Shown in pieces: positions 37,273 to 45,568 of a stretch of DNA of 46,184 bases (the first letter of the stretch is position 1; each line of letters opens with the position of its first letter). The notes beneath the pieces are model-generated. The model was given only the letters and a program-made list of their open reading frames with translations, had not been told where the DNA came from and did no database searches. The position numbers and the translations under genes were made by a program. Origin of the DNA: Streptomyces sp. E2N166 (lineage in GTDB: Bacteria > Actinomycetota > Actinomycetes > Streptomycetales > Streptomycetaceae); NCBI RefSeq assembly GCF_003671715.1, contig NZ_RAIF01000012.1, forward strand, positions 978,899 to 1,025,082. The letters run 5' to 3'.

Positions 37273-39852
37273 GTGCCCGGTGAGAATCTGTCCCGCGACG
37301 AGGCCCGGGAGCGGGCCGCCCTGCTCTCCGTAGACGGGTACGAGGTGTCCCTCGACGTGCGCTCGGCCACCGGTGCGGCGGAGGGGGAGGGTCCGCGCAC
37401 CTTCCGGTCCGTCACCACGGTCCGCTTCCGCTGCAACGAGCCCGGCGCGAGCAGCTTCGCCGACCTGATCGCACCGAGCGTCACCGCGGTCTCCCTCAAC
37501 GGCCGGGACCTCGACCCGAGCGAGGTCTTCGACGGCTCCCGGATCGCCCTGGAGGACCTGGCCGCCGACAACGAGCTGGTCGTCGACGCCCAGTGCGCCT
37601 ACTCCCGCACCGGTGAGGGCCTGCACCGCTTCGTCGACCCCGAGGACGGCGAGGTCTACCTCTACACCCAGTACGAGCCGGCCGACTCCCGCCGGGTCTT
37701 CGCCAACTTCGAGCAGCCGGATCTGAAGGCACCCTTCCGCTTCGAGGTGCGGGCGCCCGAGGAGTGGACGGTGTGGAGCAACGGCGCCGGCGAACGCGCC
37801 GACGGTGTCTGGCGGTTCGCCGAGACGAAGCCGATCTCGACGTACATCACGTGCGTCGTCGCCGGTCCCTACCATTACGTGACGGACTCCTACGAGCGCG
37901 TCTTCGAGGACGGTACGCGGCTGGAGATCCCGCTCGGCGCACTGTGCCGCAAGGGACTGGCACCGCACTTCGACGCCGACGACGTCTTCCTGGTCACCAA
38001 GCAGGGCCTGGACTTCTTCCACGACCACTTCGACTACCCGTACCCCTTCGGGAAGTACGACCAGGCGTTCGTGCCCGAGTACAACCTCGGCGCGATGGAG
38101 AACCCGGGACTGGTGACCTTCCGGGAGGAGTTCATCTTCCGGGGCAAGGTGACGCGGGCGTCCTACGAGGGCCGCGCCAACGTCGTCCTGCACGAGATGG
38201 CGCACATGTGGTTCGGCGACCTGGTCACCATGGAGTGGTGGGACGACCTGTGGCTGAAGGAGTCGTTCGCCGACTTCATGGGCACGTTCGTGAACGTCGG
38301 CGCGACCCGTTTCAAGGACGCCTGGATCACGTTCGCCAACCGCCGCAAGGCCTGGGCCTACCGTGCGGACCAGCTGCCGTCCACCCACCCGATCACGGCC
38401 GACATCCGTGACCTGGAGGACGCCAAGCTCAACTTCGACGGCATCACCTACGCCAAGGGCGCCTCCGTGCTCAAGCAGCTCGTGGCGTACGTCGGCCAGG
38501 ACGCGTTCCTGGAGGGCGCCCGGCGCTACTTCAAGCGGCACGCGTACGGCAACACGCGCCTCGGTGACCTGCTCTCGGTGCTGGAGGAGACCAGCGGACG
38601 GGACATGAGCGCCTGGGCGCGGTCCTGGCTCCAGACGGCGGGCGTCAACTCGCTCACCCCGCAGGTGCTGCTGAGCGCCGAGGGCCGCGTCGACGAACTG
38701 GCGGTGGTGCAGGAGGCCGCCGAGTCGCACCCCGAACTGCGCCCGCACCGGGTGGCGGTGGGCCTGTACCGGCGTACGGGCGCGGGCGCGCTGGAGCGGT
38801 ACGCGCGCGCCGAGGTGGACGTCGACGGGCCGCGCACGGTGGTGGCGGAGCTGGCCGGCGCGGAGGCGCCCGAGCTGGTGCTCGTCAACGACGACGACCT
38901 GACGTACTGCAAGACGCGCTTCGACGAGACCTCGCTGGCGACGCTGCGCGACCACCTGGGCGCCCTGACCGACCCGCTGGCCCGTGCCCTGTGCTGGTCG
39001 GCGCTGTGGAACATGACCCGGGACGCGCTGCTCCCGGCGCGGGACTTCGTCGGCCTGGTACTGCGCTTCGCGGGACGCGAGTCCGACATCGGCGTCCTCC
39101 AGATGCTGCACGCCTGGGCGAACTCGGCGCTGACGCACTACGCGGCCCCCGACTGGCGGGAGACCGGCGCCCGGCTGCTCGGCGAGGGCGCGCTGCGCCG
39201 GCTGCGGGACGCGGCGCCGGGCGGCGAGCCGCAGCTGGCATGGGCGCGTTTCCTGGCGGCGGTGGCGTCCGGCGAGAGCGAACTGCGGCTGCTGCGCGGG
39301 CTGCTGGAGGGTACGGAGAAGATCGAGGGCCTGGAGGTGGACCAGGAGCTGCGCTGGGCGTTCCTGGAGCCGCTCGCGGCGCACGGAGTGGTCGACGGCT
39401 CGGTCCTGCTGGCCGAGCTGGCCCGCGACGACACGGCCTCCGGCAAGCGCCACCAGGTCCGCTGCCTGGCGGCCCGTCCGTCGGAGGTGGTGAAGGCGCA
39501 GGCCTGGGCGCAGGTCGTGGAGTCGGACGCGCTGTCGAACGCCCTGGTGGAGGCGACCATCGCGGGCTTCGCGCAGGCCTCGCAGCGGGAGCTGATCGCG
39601 CCGTACGCGCAGAAGTACTTCGCGGCGATCGAGCGGGTGTGGGCCGAGCGGTCCATCCAGATCGGGATGGACGTGGTCCGGGGCCTGTTCCCGTCCCTGC
39701 GGGACTCCAAGGACACCCTCGACGCGACGGACGCGTGGCTGTCCGCGCACGAGGACGCCGCGCCCGCGCTGCGCCGGCTGGTGCTGGAGGCGCGGGACGA
39801 CCTGGCGCGGGCGCTGCGGGGCCAGGCGTGCGACGCGGCCGCGGGCCGCTGA
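37273..39852 (+). CDS. pepN: Aminopeptidase N (M1 family zinc peptidase)
   Basis: 859 residues from GTG 37273, with GGGAG eight bases before it; GTG 37264 lies inside that ribosome site and is less likely. Catalytic features: exopeptidase motif LGAMENPG, zinc site HEMAHMWFGD with the third ligand Glu in WLKESFADFM, and the transition-state Tyr in FDGITYAKGASVL. The C-terminal half is the ERAP1-like helical domain. Cytoplasmic; trims N-terminal residues from peptides. Length and start agree with S. lividans PepN. A T-tailed terminator follows. Confidence 0.97.
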   Translation: MPGENLSRDEARERAALLSVDGYEVSLDVRSATGAAEGEGPRTFRSVTTVRFRCNEPGASSFADLIAPSVTAVSLNGRDLDPSEVFDGSRIALEDLAADNELVVDAQCAYSRTGEGLHRFVDPEDGEVYLYTQYEPADSRRVFANFEQPDLKAPFRFEVRAPEEWTVWSNGAGERADGVWRFAETKPISTYITCVVAGPYHYVTDSYERVFEDGTRLEIPLGALCRKGLAPHFDADDVFLVTKQGLDFFHDHFDYPYPFGKYDQAFVPEYNLGAMENPGLVTFREEFIFRGKVTRASYEGRANVVLHEMAHMWFGDLVTMEWWDDLWLKESFADFMGTFVNVGATRFKDAWITFANRRKAWAYRADQLPSTHPITADIRDLEDAKLNFDGITYAKGASVLKQLVAYVGQDAFLEGARRYFKRHAYGNTRLGDLLSVLEETSGRDMSAWARSWLQTAGVNSLTPQVLLSAEGRVDELAVVQEAAESHPELRPHRVAVGLYRRTGAGALERYARAEVDVDGPRTVVAELAGAEAPELVLVNDDDLTYCKTRFDETSLATLRDHLGALTDPLARALCWSALWNMTRDALLPARDFVGLVLRFAGRESDIGVLQMLHAWANSALTHYAAPDWRETGARLLGEGALRRLRDAAPGGEPQLAWARFLAAVASGESELRLLRGLLEGTEKIEGLEVDQELRWAFLEPLAAHGVVDGSVLLAELARDDTASGKRHQVRCLAARPSEVVKAQAWAQVVESDALSNALVEATIAGFAQASQRELIAPYAQKYFAAIERVWAERSIQIGMDVVRGLFPSLRDSKDTLDATDAWLSAHEDAAPALRRLVLEARDDLARALRGQACDAAAGR

Positions 39853-39920
39853 TCACACCAACCTCTGGCCAATGATTGGGCGTTCCGTCATCGTTACGGA
39901 ATTCGGTCGACAGCAGCCGT

Positions 39921-39956
39921 AACCCCTGGACCGCACTGCGACGGACCAGGGGTTTT
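39921..39956 (+). terminator. Rho-independent terminator of pepN
   Basis: aacccctgg (39921-39929) pairs with ccaggggtt (39946-39954); inside, ccg/cgg pair after an A-A mismatch. A tttt run follows, unusual for this genome's hairpins. Confidence 0.85.
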
Positions 39957-40057
39957 CGGCATCCGAACACCCGTCCTTTAGGGCGGGCTTGTCCGGATTC
40001 GGCGATGATCGTGTAACAGCGGTTAAGGGGTGGTTCGGGCGCGGGAAACCCCCGGTC

Positions 40058-41134
40058 ATGACGCACAACACCCCGCTCTCCCCCCGCCCGCTCCACCACC
40101 TGGCCAACGGCCGGCGCCGGCTGATGACGGCCGCCCAGCTGCGGGCCCACGGTGTCTCCGCCGCCGAGACCAACGAGCAGTGCCGGCCCGGCGGGCCCTG
40201 GCAGCAGCTTCTCCCCAACGTCGTCCTGCTCCACCCGGGCCCGCCGACCAGTGAGGAGCGCCTGCACGCGGTGCTGCTGTACGCGGCGCGGGAGCGGACC
40301 GCCGGCGCGAACGGCGGTGCGCCCGCCGGTGTCACCGCCTCCGTGCCGGTCCAGCCGGGCAGGGAGGAGACCCCCGCTCCCGCATACGCCGAGGCGATGA
40401 TCACGGGGCTGGCCGCGCTGACGCTGCACGGCTTCTCCGCCGCTCCCCCGCTGCCGTCCCTCGACGCCATCGACGTCCTGGTCCCGAGGCTGCGCCGGCT
40501 GCGTACGACGGGCTGCGCGCGGATCGTCCGCACGACCGCGCTGCCCACCCCCATGCAGGTCACCGGGGTTCCGGTGGCGCCGGTGGCGCGGGCCGTGGCC
40601 GACGCGGTGGCGGACCTGACGGACGCGGGCGTCGTCCGCCGGCTGCTGACGGAGGCGGTGCGCGGCGGGCACTGCGAACCGGCCGCGGTGGTACGGGAAC
40701 TGAACCGGGCCCGGCTGCTCAGCCGCCCGCACGTGGTGGACGCCGTGGACTCGCTGGTCGCCGAGGGCCGGGCGCTGGCCGAGCAGCGCCTCTACCGGAT
40801 GGCGCGCGAGCACGGCCTGCCGGAACCGCTCTGGAACGTCGACCTGCGCCTGCCGGGCGGCCCCCATCTCGGCGGCGTCGACGCCTTCTGGCCCGAGCAC
40901 TCGGTGGCGCTGGAGCTGGACACCCGCGCCCACCGGCAACGGGAGGACGACGCGGTCTGGGCGGAATACGCCCGTAAGCGCGAGCACTTGGAACGACTCG
41001 GCATCACGGTCGTCCACCTCACGCCGCGCAAGCTGCGGGACTGCCCGGAACACCAGGCGGCCGTCGTCCGTACGGCGTTGATGGCGGCCGGGGACCGGGA
41101 ACCCGCCGCGTACGTCGTGGTGCTGCCCCGTTAG
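40058..41134 (+). CDS. AbiEi-like N-terminus with Vsr/DUF559-like nuclease C-terminus
   Basis: 358 residues from ATG 40058. The first 60 residues (MTAAQLRAHGVSAAETNEQC then PWQQLLPNVVLLHPG) look like the winged-helix of AbiEi-type antitoxins, where a short domain is followed by 'leads to promoter autoregulation' members. The middle is an Ala/Arg-rich helical part ([20 protein letters not shown]). The C-terminus (about 270-358) reads GGVDAFWPEHSVALELDTRAH, then KREHLERLGITVVHLTPRKL, the D...E-x-D pattern of DUF559/very-short-patch-repair-like folds. No AbiEii toxin partner lies next to it, so a toxin-antitoxin role is not supported; function open. Weak ribosome site. Confidence 0.7.
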   Translation: MTHNTPLSPRPLHHLANGRRRLMTAAQLRAHGVSAAETNEQCRPGGPWQQLLPNVVLLHPGPPTSEERLHAVLLYAARERTAGANGGAPAGVTASVPVQPGREETPAPAYAEAMITGLAALTLHGFSAAPPLPSLDAIDVLVPRLRRLRTTGCARIVRTTALPTPMQVTGVPVAPVARAVADAVADLTDAGVVRRLLTEAVRGGHCEPAAVVRELNRARLLSRPHVVDAVDSLVAEGRALAEQRLYRMAREHGLPEPLWNVDLRLPGGPHLGGVDAFWPEHSVALELDTRAHRQREDDAVWAEYARKREHLERLGITVVHLTPRKLRDCPEHQAAVVRTALMAAGDREPAAYVVVLPR

Positions 41135-41166
41135 TGACGGACCGGGGGCGGTCACCAGGAGGGGAG

Positions 41167-41210
41167 AGGAGGGGCCACCGGGGCCACCGCTTGTGCCGGT
41201 GGCCCCTCCT
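41167..41210. terminator. Terminator after the AbiEi/Vsr-like gene
   Basis: Perfect 14-bp arms aggaggggccaccg (41167-41180) / cggtggcccctcct (41197-41210), 32 bases past the stop. The 3' arm overlaps the 17-bp repeats. Confidence 0.8.
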
Positions 41211-41252
41211 CGTGCGTGGCCCCTCCTCGTGCGTGGCGCGTGCCTCGTGCGT
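41201..41252. repeat. 17-18-bp tandem repeats
   Basis: ggcccctcctcgtgcgt at 41201-41217 and 41218-41234 are identical; a diverged 18-base third unit (ggcgcgtgcctcgtgcgt) is at 41235-41252. They adjoin the remnant on the minus strand. Confidence 0.85.
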
Positions 41253-41258
41253 GGCGCG

Positions 41259-41450
41259 CCACTTGGCGCAGAACTCCGCCTCGATCACCACCTCGCTGTC
41301 GCCCGCCCAGTCGCCGTTGAGGTTGAAGGCGAGCGCGTGCCGGCCGTCCGAACCGGCGATGGACGGGTTGAGCCGGGTGACGTCGCAGGTCGGGCCCGTG
41401 GCCGTCGGGGCCGGCTTGGAGTACGCGCGGCTGCTGGGCCCCGGGGTGGT
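41259..41450 (-). pseudogene. Coding-like remnant between repeats and the Nudix gene
   Basis: A 64-codon stretch on the minus strand has nearly all G/C third positions and sensible composition: PTCDVTRLNPSIAGSDGRHA, then LAFNLNGDWAGDSEVV and IEAEFCAKW. It has no start codon: upstream it runs out of phase into the Nudix gene; downstream it dissolves into the 17-bp repeats and a hairpin. I do not recognise the family. Best read as the end of a gene whose front was lost, perhaps secreted (two Cys, no long hydrophobic part). Confidence 0.5.
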
Positions 41451-41460
41451 TGAGCGCGAT

Positions 41461-41946
41461 TCAGCCCTCCTCGGCGCGCGGGCGGTCCGCCCGTCCCGAC
41501 GGCGGTCTCTCCCGCCACAGCCGCAGGCCGATGTCGACCATCGGCACCCGGGTCAGCCCCGGGACGGCGGTCAGGTCCTGCCAGGCCGCCAGGTCCGTGG
41601 AGCCACCGACCTCGAACCGCAGGCCGCCGCCGGTGACCCGGACCTCGTAGACGAGCTGTACGGCGTGATGGTCGACGGTTCGCCGCAGGAGCCGTCCGAG
41701 TCCGGCGCGGCTCGGGCGGGTGACGCGGTGGGAGCCGACGCCGAGCAGGGCGGTGGGCTCGACGCGGTAGCCGGTCTCCTCCTCGACCTCTCGCACGACG
41801 GTGTCGTGGGGGTCCTCGCCGTGTTCCGTGCCGCCGCCCGGCAGCACCCACTCGGGGACCCCGCCGGGGCCCGGTGACCGGGCGAGCAGCACCTGTCCGT
41901 CGCGGACACATATGGCGTAGGCCGCCACCCTGAGCTTTCGGCGCAC
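41461..41946 (-). CDS. Nudix hydrolase
   Basis: 161 residues from GTG 41946. The Nudix box is complete: GGGTEHGEDPH... leads into REVEEETGY, with the metal-binding Glu residues in place. The N-terminus RRKLRVAAYAICVRDGQVLL is usual for MutT-like or ADP-ribose-type enzymes. It hydrolyses a nucleoside diphosphate linked to some group X; the substrate cannot be told. It is divergent from the subtilase gene (250 bases). Confidence 0.93.
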   Translation of the reverse strand: MRRKLRVAAYAICVRDGQVLLARSPGPGGVPEWVLPGGGTEHGEDPHDTVVREVEEETGYRVEPTALLGVGSHRVTRPSRAGLGRLLRRTVDHHAVQLVYEVRVTGGGLRFEVGGSTDLAAWQDLTAVPGLTRVPMVDIGLRLWRERPPSGRADRPRAEEG

Positions 41947-42088
41947 TCCGAGACGTTAGCCCGCCGGGCGAGGGGTGCGGCGCGGCTCACAGGATTGTCA
42001 CAGGGCGCCCCTTGTGTCCCCGATGGCGTATGGCGGAAGTACGCCATGGGTTCATCCCGCCCCGGACAACTCTCCCCAAACAGTGAAC

Positions 42089-42100
42089 CCTTACGTAAGG
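42089..42100. promoter_or_regulatory. 12-bp palindrome in the subtilase promoter region
   Basis: ccttacgtaagg is a perfect, relatively AT-rich palindrome about 97 bases before the subtilase start, in a 250-base divergent gap shared with the Nudix gene. Possible operator; regulator unknown. Confidence 0.4.
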
Positions 42101-42196
42101 CTGAGCGGTCGTCCGGGATCGGATTCCGGACTCCCGCGGCCAGGACCGATCGGCCCCGGTCGTTCACGCACGTTCCTTTACCTACAAGGGATGCCG

Positions 42197-45100
42197 ATGA
42201 CCCACACCCCCCAGCGCGAACCGATACCGGGCGCGAGACGCGCGGCCCGCGTCGCCGTGGCCACGGGCCTCGTCGCCGCGCTCTGCGCCGTCGGACCGAT
42301 ACCCATGGCGCTGGCCGCCGACGGCCCGGGTACCACTCCCCCCGTCGACGCTCCCGCCGACGCCTCCGTCAAGTCCGCCCACGACAAGCTCGGTTCGGAC
42401 GACGCGAACCTGCTCGCCGAGGCGAAGGCCGACGGCACGAAGAACGTCACGATGATGGTCGCCACCGCGCCGGGCCGGACCGAGCAGGTGGCGAAGGAAC
42501 TGGACGCGGTCGGCGGCGGCTCCGTCGGCCGGACGTACGACAAGCTCGGCTACGTCCGCGCCACCGTGCCCACCACCAAGGCGGACTCGGCCATCGCCGC
42601 CGCCACGAAGCTCTCCTCCGTGCACGGCATCGACCTGCGCGACGAGATCCCGCTGGACGACCCGACGCCGGGCGCCGACCGGGCGAAGGGCGGCGAACAC
42701 CACAAGGGCCGCTCCTACCCCGCGCCGGACCGCCGGACCCCCGCCGAGAACCCGTACAACCCGTCCTTCGAGACGGGCGCCGTCGACTTCGTGAAGAAGT
42801 ACCCGAAGGCGGACGGCCGCGGCGTCACCATCGGCATCCTCGACTCCGGCGTCGACCTCGCCCACCCGGCACTGCAGAAGACCACCACCGGCGAGCGCAA
42901 GATCGTCGACTGGGTCACCGCGACCGATCCGGTCGTCGACGGCGACCGCACCTGGCGCCCGATGACCACCTCCGTCTCCGGGCCGACCTTCACCTTCGGC
43001 GGTGAGACGTGGACGGCGCCCGCGGGTTCGTACCAGGTGAGCACCTTCCTGGAGTCGTACACCACCGGCGGTGACGCCGCGGGCGACGCCAACCGGGACG
43101 GCGACACCACCGACTCCTGGGGCGTCCTCTACGACGCGCAGGCCGGCACGGTCCGCGTCGACCTGAACGACAACCACGACTTCGCCGACGACACCCCGAT
43201 GAAGCCCTACAAGGACGGCTTCCAGATCGGGTACTTCGGCACCGACGACCCGAAGACGGACGTGGCCGAGCGCCAGCCGTTCGTCGTCGAGATCCGCGAG
43301 GACGTCGTCCACAACGGGGCCGGCGCGAAGGCCGACTTCGTCAACATCGGCGTCATCGAGGGTTCGCACGGCTCGCACGTGGCCGGACTCGCCGCCGCCA
43401 ACGGCCTGTTCGGCGGCCGGATGGACGGTGCCGCGCCCGGCGCGAAGATCGTCTCGTCCCGCGCCTGCACCTGGAGCGGCGGCTGCACCAACGTCGCGCT
43501 CACCGAGGGCATGATCGACCTCGTCGTCAACCGGGGCGTCGACATCGTCAACATGTCGATCGGCGGCCTCCCCGCGCTCAACGACGGCAACAACGCGCGT
43601 GCCGAGCTGTACACGCGGCTCATCGACACCTACGGCGTCCAGCTGGTGATCTCCGCCGGCAACTCCGGCCCCGGCGCCAACACCATCGGCGACCCGTCGC
43701 TCGCCGACAAGGTGATCTCGGTCGGCGCGTCCATCTCCCGCGAGACCTGGGCCGCCAACTACGGCTCCGCGGTGCGGACCAGGTACGCCATGATGCCGTT
43801 CTCCTCGCGCGGCCCGCGTGAGGACGGCGGCTTCACGCCGACGCTGACCGCGCCCGGCGCGGCGGTCAACACCATCCAGACCTGGGCGCCCGGCGCCCCG
43901 GTCCCGGAGGCGGGCTACGACCTCCCGGCCGGCTACGGGATGCTCCAGGGCACCTCGATGGCGTCCCCGCAGGCCGCCGGCGCCTCGGCGCTGCTGCTGT
44001 CGGCCGCGAAGCAGGCGGACATCGACCTGCCCCCGGCGAAGCTGCGCACGGCGCTGACCTCCACCGCCGACCACATCAAGGGCGTGCAGGCGTACGAGGA
44101 GGGCGCGGGCCTGATCAACATCCCCGACGCCTGGCGATCGATCCGCAAGGGCGCCACCGCCCACGAGTACACGGTCGAGGCGCCGGTCGACACCGCGATC
44201 GACCAGTTCCTGAAGACCCCGGGCCACGGCACCGGCCTCTACGACCGCGAGGGCGGCCTGAAGGCCGGCGAGCGGAAGACCTACGAGATCACGCTCACCC
44301 GCACCTCCGGCGAGGACCGTGCGATCCGGCACGAACTGCACTTCGAGAACAACGCCGGCCGCACCTTCCGCATCGTCGGCTCAGACGAGGTGAAGCTGCC
44401 GCTGAACGAGCCGGTGACCGTCAAGGTGCAGGCCAAGCCGCGCTCCGAGGGCCTCAAGAGCGCGATCCTCGAGGTCGACGACCCGCGCACCGAGGGCACC
44501 GACAAGCTGGTCCTGACCACCGTCGTGGCCTCGGCCCCGCTGGAGTACGACTTCTCCGCGAAGGACTCCGTGCAGCGCAACGACACAGAGTCGTACTTCG
44601 TGACCGTCCCCGAGGGCGCGAAGGCGCTCGAGGTGGCGATGAGCGGGCTGAAGGACGGGAGCCAGACCCGGTTCATCGCCATCCACCCGTACGGCGTCCC
44701 GGTCGACAACACCTCCACGCCGTACTGCTACAACAACTACCTCGACGGCAACGGCTGCCGGCCCGACGTGCGCGCGTACGCCGACCCGCAGCCCGGCGTC
44801 TGGGAGATCGAGGTCGAGTCGCGGCGCACCTCGCCGCTGCTCACCAACCCGTACAAGCTGGACGTCACCGTCCTCGGCGCCACCTTCGACCCGGAGGTCG
44901 TGACCGTGCCCGAGGCCGAGGTGGGCACCCCGGCCGACGCCTCCTGGAAGGTGACGAACCAGTACGGCCCGATCGAGGGCAAGCTGGTCGGCGGTCCGCT
45001 CGGCTCGGCCGAGACGTCCCGCCCGTCGATCGAGCAGGGTGAGACCAGGACCTCCACGGTGGAGGTGCCCGAGGGCGCCGAGTCGCTGGACGTGGCCATC

Positions 45101-45505
45101 GGCGGCGTCTCCGACGCGGCCTCCGACCTGGACCTGACGGTCTACGACAAGGACGGCAACGTCGTCGGCCAGTCCGCCGACGGCGACTCGGAGGAGTCGG
45201 TCTCCGTGCCGAAGCCGGCCGCCGGTGCCTACACCGTCGAGGTCGTGGGCTACGCGGTGCCGTCGGGCACCACGGAGTACGACTACCGGGACGTGTACTT
45301 CGCCGCGTCCCTCGGCTCGGTCGCCGTGGACGGCTCGGCGCCGGTGAAGCTCGGCACGGGCGAGTCGGCGACGGTCTCCGGCAGCGTCACGGCGCTGGCC
45401 GCCGCTCCGGAGGGCCGCGAGTTCTTCGGGCAGGTCCAGCTGGTGAACGCCCACGGCACGGCCGCGGGCCTCGGCAGCGTACGGATCGGGAAGGTCGTGC
45501 CGTAG
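42197..45505 (+). CDS. Large secreted S8 (subtilisin-like) serine protease
   Basis: 1102 residues from ATG 42197, with AAGGG at a good distance; ATG 42191 is too close to it. A Sec signal (ARRAARVAVATGLVAALCAV ... ALA-ADG) ends near residue 41. A propeptide follows (about 60-170). Catalytic residues by position: Asp216 (ILDSGVD), His391 (GSHGSHVAG), Asn in SAGNSGPG, and Ser587 (GTSMASP). About 175 residues separate Asp and His, far more than in subtilisin, as in tripeptidyl-peptidase-like or large actinobacterial S8 enzymes. The C-terminal 450 residues contain beta-rich domains, one resembling PPC domains (DLDLTVYDKDGNVVGQSADG). No anchor is visible, so it is probably secreted. Confidence 0.93.
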   Translation: MTHTPQREPIPGARRAARVAVATGLVAALCAVGPIPMALAADGPGTTPPVDAPADASVKSAHDKLGSDDANLLAEAKADGTKNVTMMVATAPGRTEQVAKELDAVGGGSVGRTYDKLGYVRATVPTTKADSAIAAATKLSSVHGIDLRDEIPLDDPTPGADRAKGGEHHKGRSYPAPDRRTPAENPYNPSFETGAVDFVKKYPKADGRGVTIGILDSGVDLAHPALQKTTTGERKIVDWVTATDPVVDGDRTWRPMTTSVSGPTFTFGGETWTAPAGSYQVSTFLESYTTGGDAAGDANRDGDTTDSWGVLYDAQAGTVRVDLNDNHDFADDTPMKPYKDGFQIGYFGTDDPKTDVAERQPFVVEIREDVVHNGAGAKADFVNIGVIEGSHGSHVAGLAAANGLFGGRMDGAAPGAKIVSSRACTWSGGCTNVALTEGMIDLVVNRGVDIVNMSIGGLPALNDGNNARAELYTRLIDTYGVQLVISAGNSGPGANTIGDPSLADKVISVGASISRETWAANYGSAVRTRYAMMPFSSRGPREDGGFTPTLTAPGAAVNTIQTWAPGAPVPEAGYDLPAGYGMLQGTSMASPQAAGASALLLSAAKQADIDLPPAKLRTALTSTADHIKGVQAYEEGAGLINIPDAWRSIRKGATAHEYTVEAPVDTAIDQFLKTPGHGTGLYDREGGLKAGERKTYEITLTRTSGEDRAIRHELHFENNAGRTFRIVGSDEVKLPLNEPVTVKVQAKPRSEGLKSAILEVDDPRTEGTDKLVLTTVVASAPLEYDFSAKDSVQRNDTESYFVTVPEGAKALEVAMSGLKDGSQTRFIAIHPYGVPVDNTSTPYCYNNYLDGNGCRPDVRAYADPQPGVWEIEVESRRTSPLLTNPYKLDVTVLGATFDPEVVTVPEAEVGTPADASWKVTNQYGPIEGKLVGGPLGSAETSRPSIEQGETRTSTVEVPEGAESLDVAIGGVSDAASDLDLTVYDKDGNVVGQSADGDSEESVSVPKPAAGAYTVEVVGYAVPSGTTEYDYRDVYFAASLGSVAVDGSAPVKLGTGESATVSGSVTALAAAPEGREFFGQVQLVNAHGTAAGLGSVRIGKVVP

Positions 45506-45523
45506 TCCGGTGCGGCACATGGG

Positions 45524-45553
45524 AGGGCGGGCGCTCCGCGGGGCGCCCGCCCT
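45524..45553. terminator. Terminator between subtilase and the last gene
   Basis: 11-bp arms agggcgggcgc / gcgcccgccct with an 8-base loop, in the 63-base gap between convergent genes; can serve both. Confidence 0.82.
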
Positions 45554-45568
45554 TTCCGTATGCCGGGG

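Noticed and set aside
40058..41134. Type IV toxin-antitoxin AbiE system
   Set aside because: No AbiEii nucleotidyltransferase toxin on either side; only the antitoxin-like N-terminal domain is present.
42182..44341. A 719-codon minus-strand frame opposite the subtilase
   Set aside because: Antisense of a protease with all catalytic motifs; no signal of its own.
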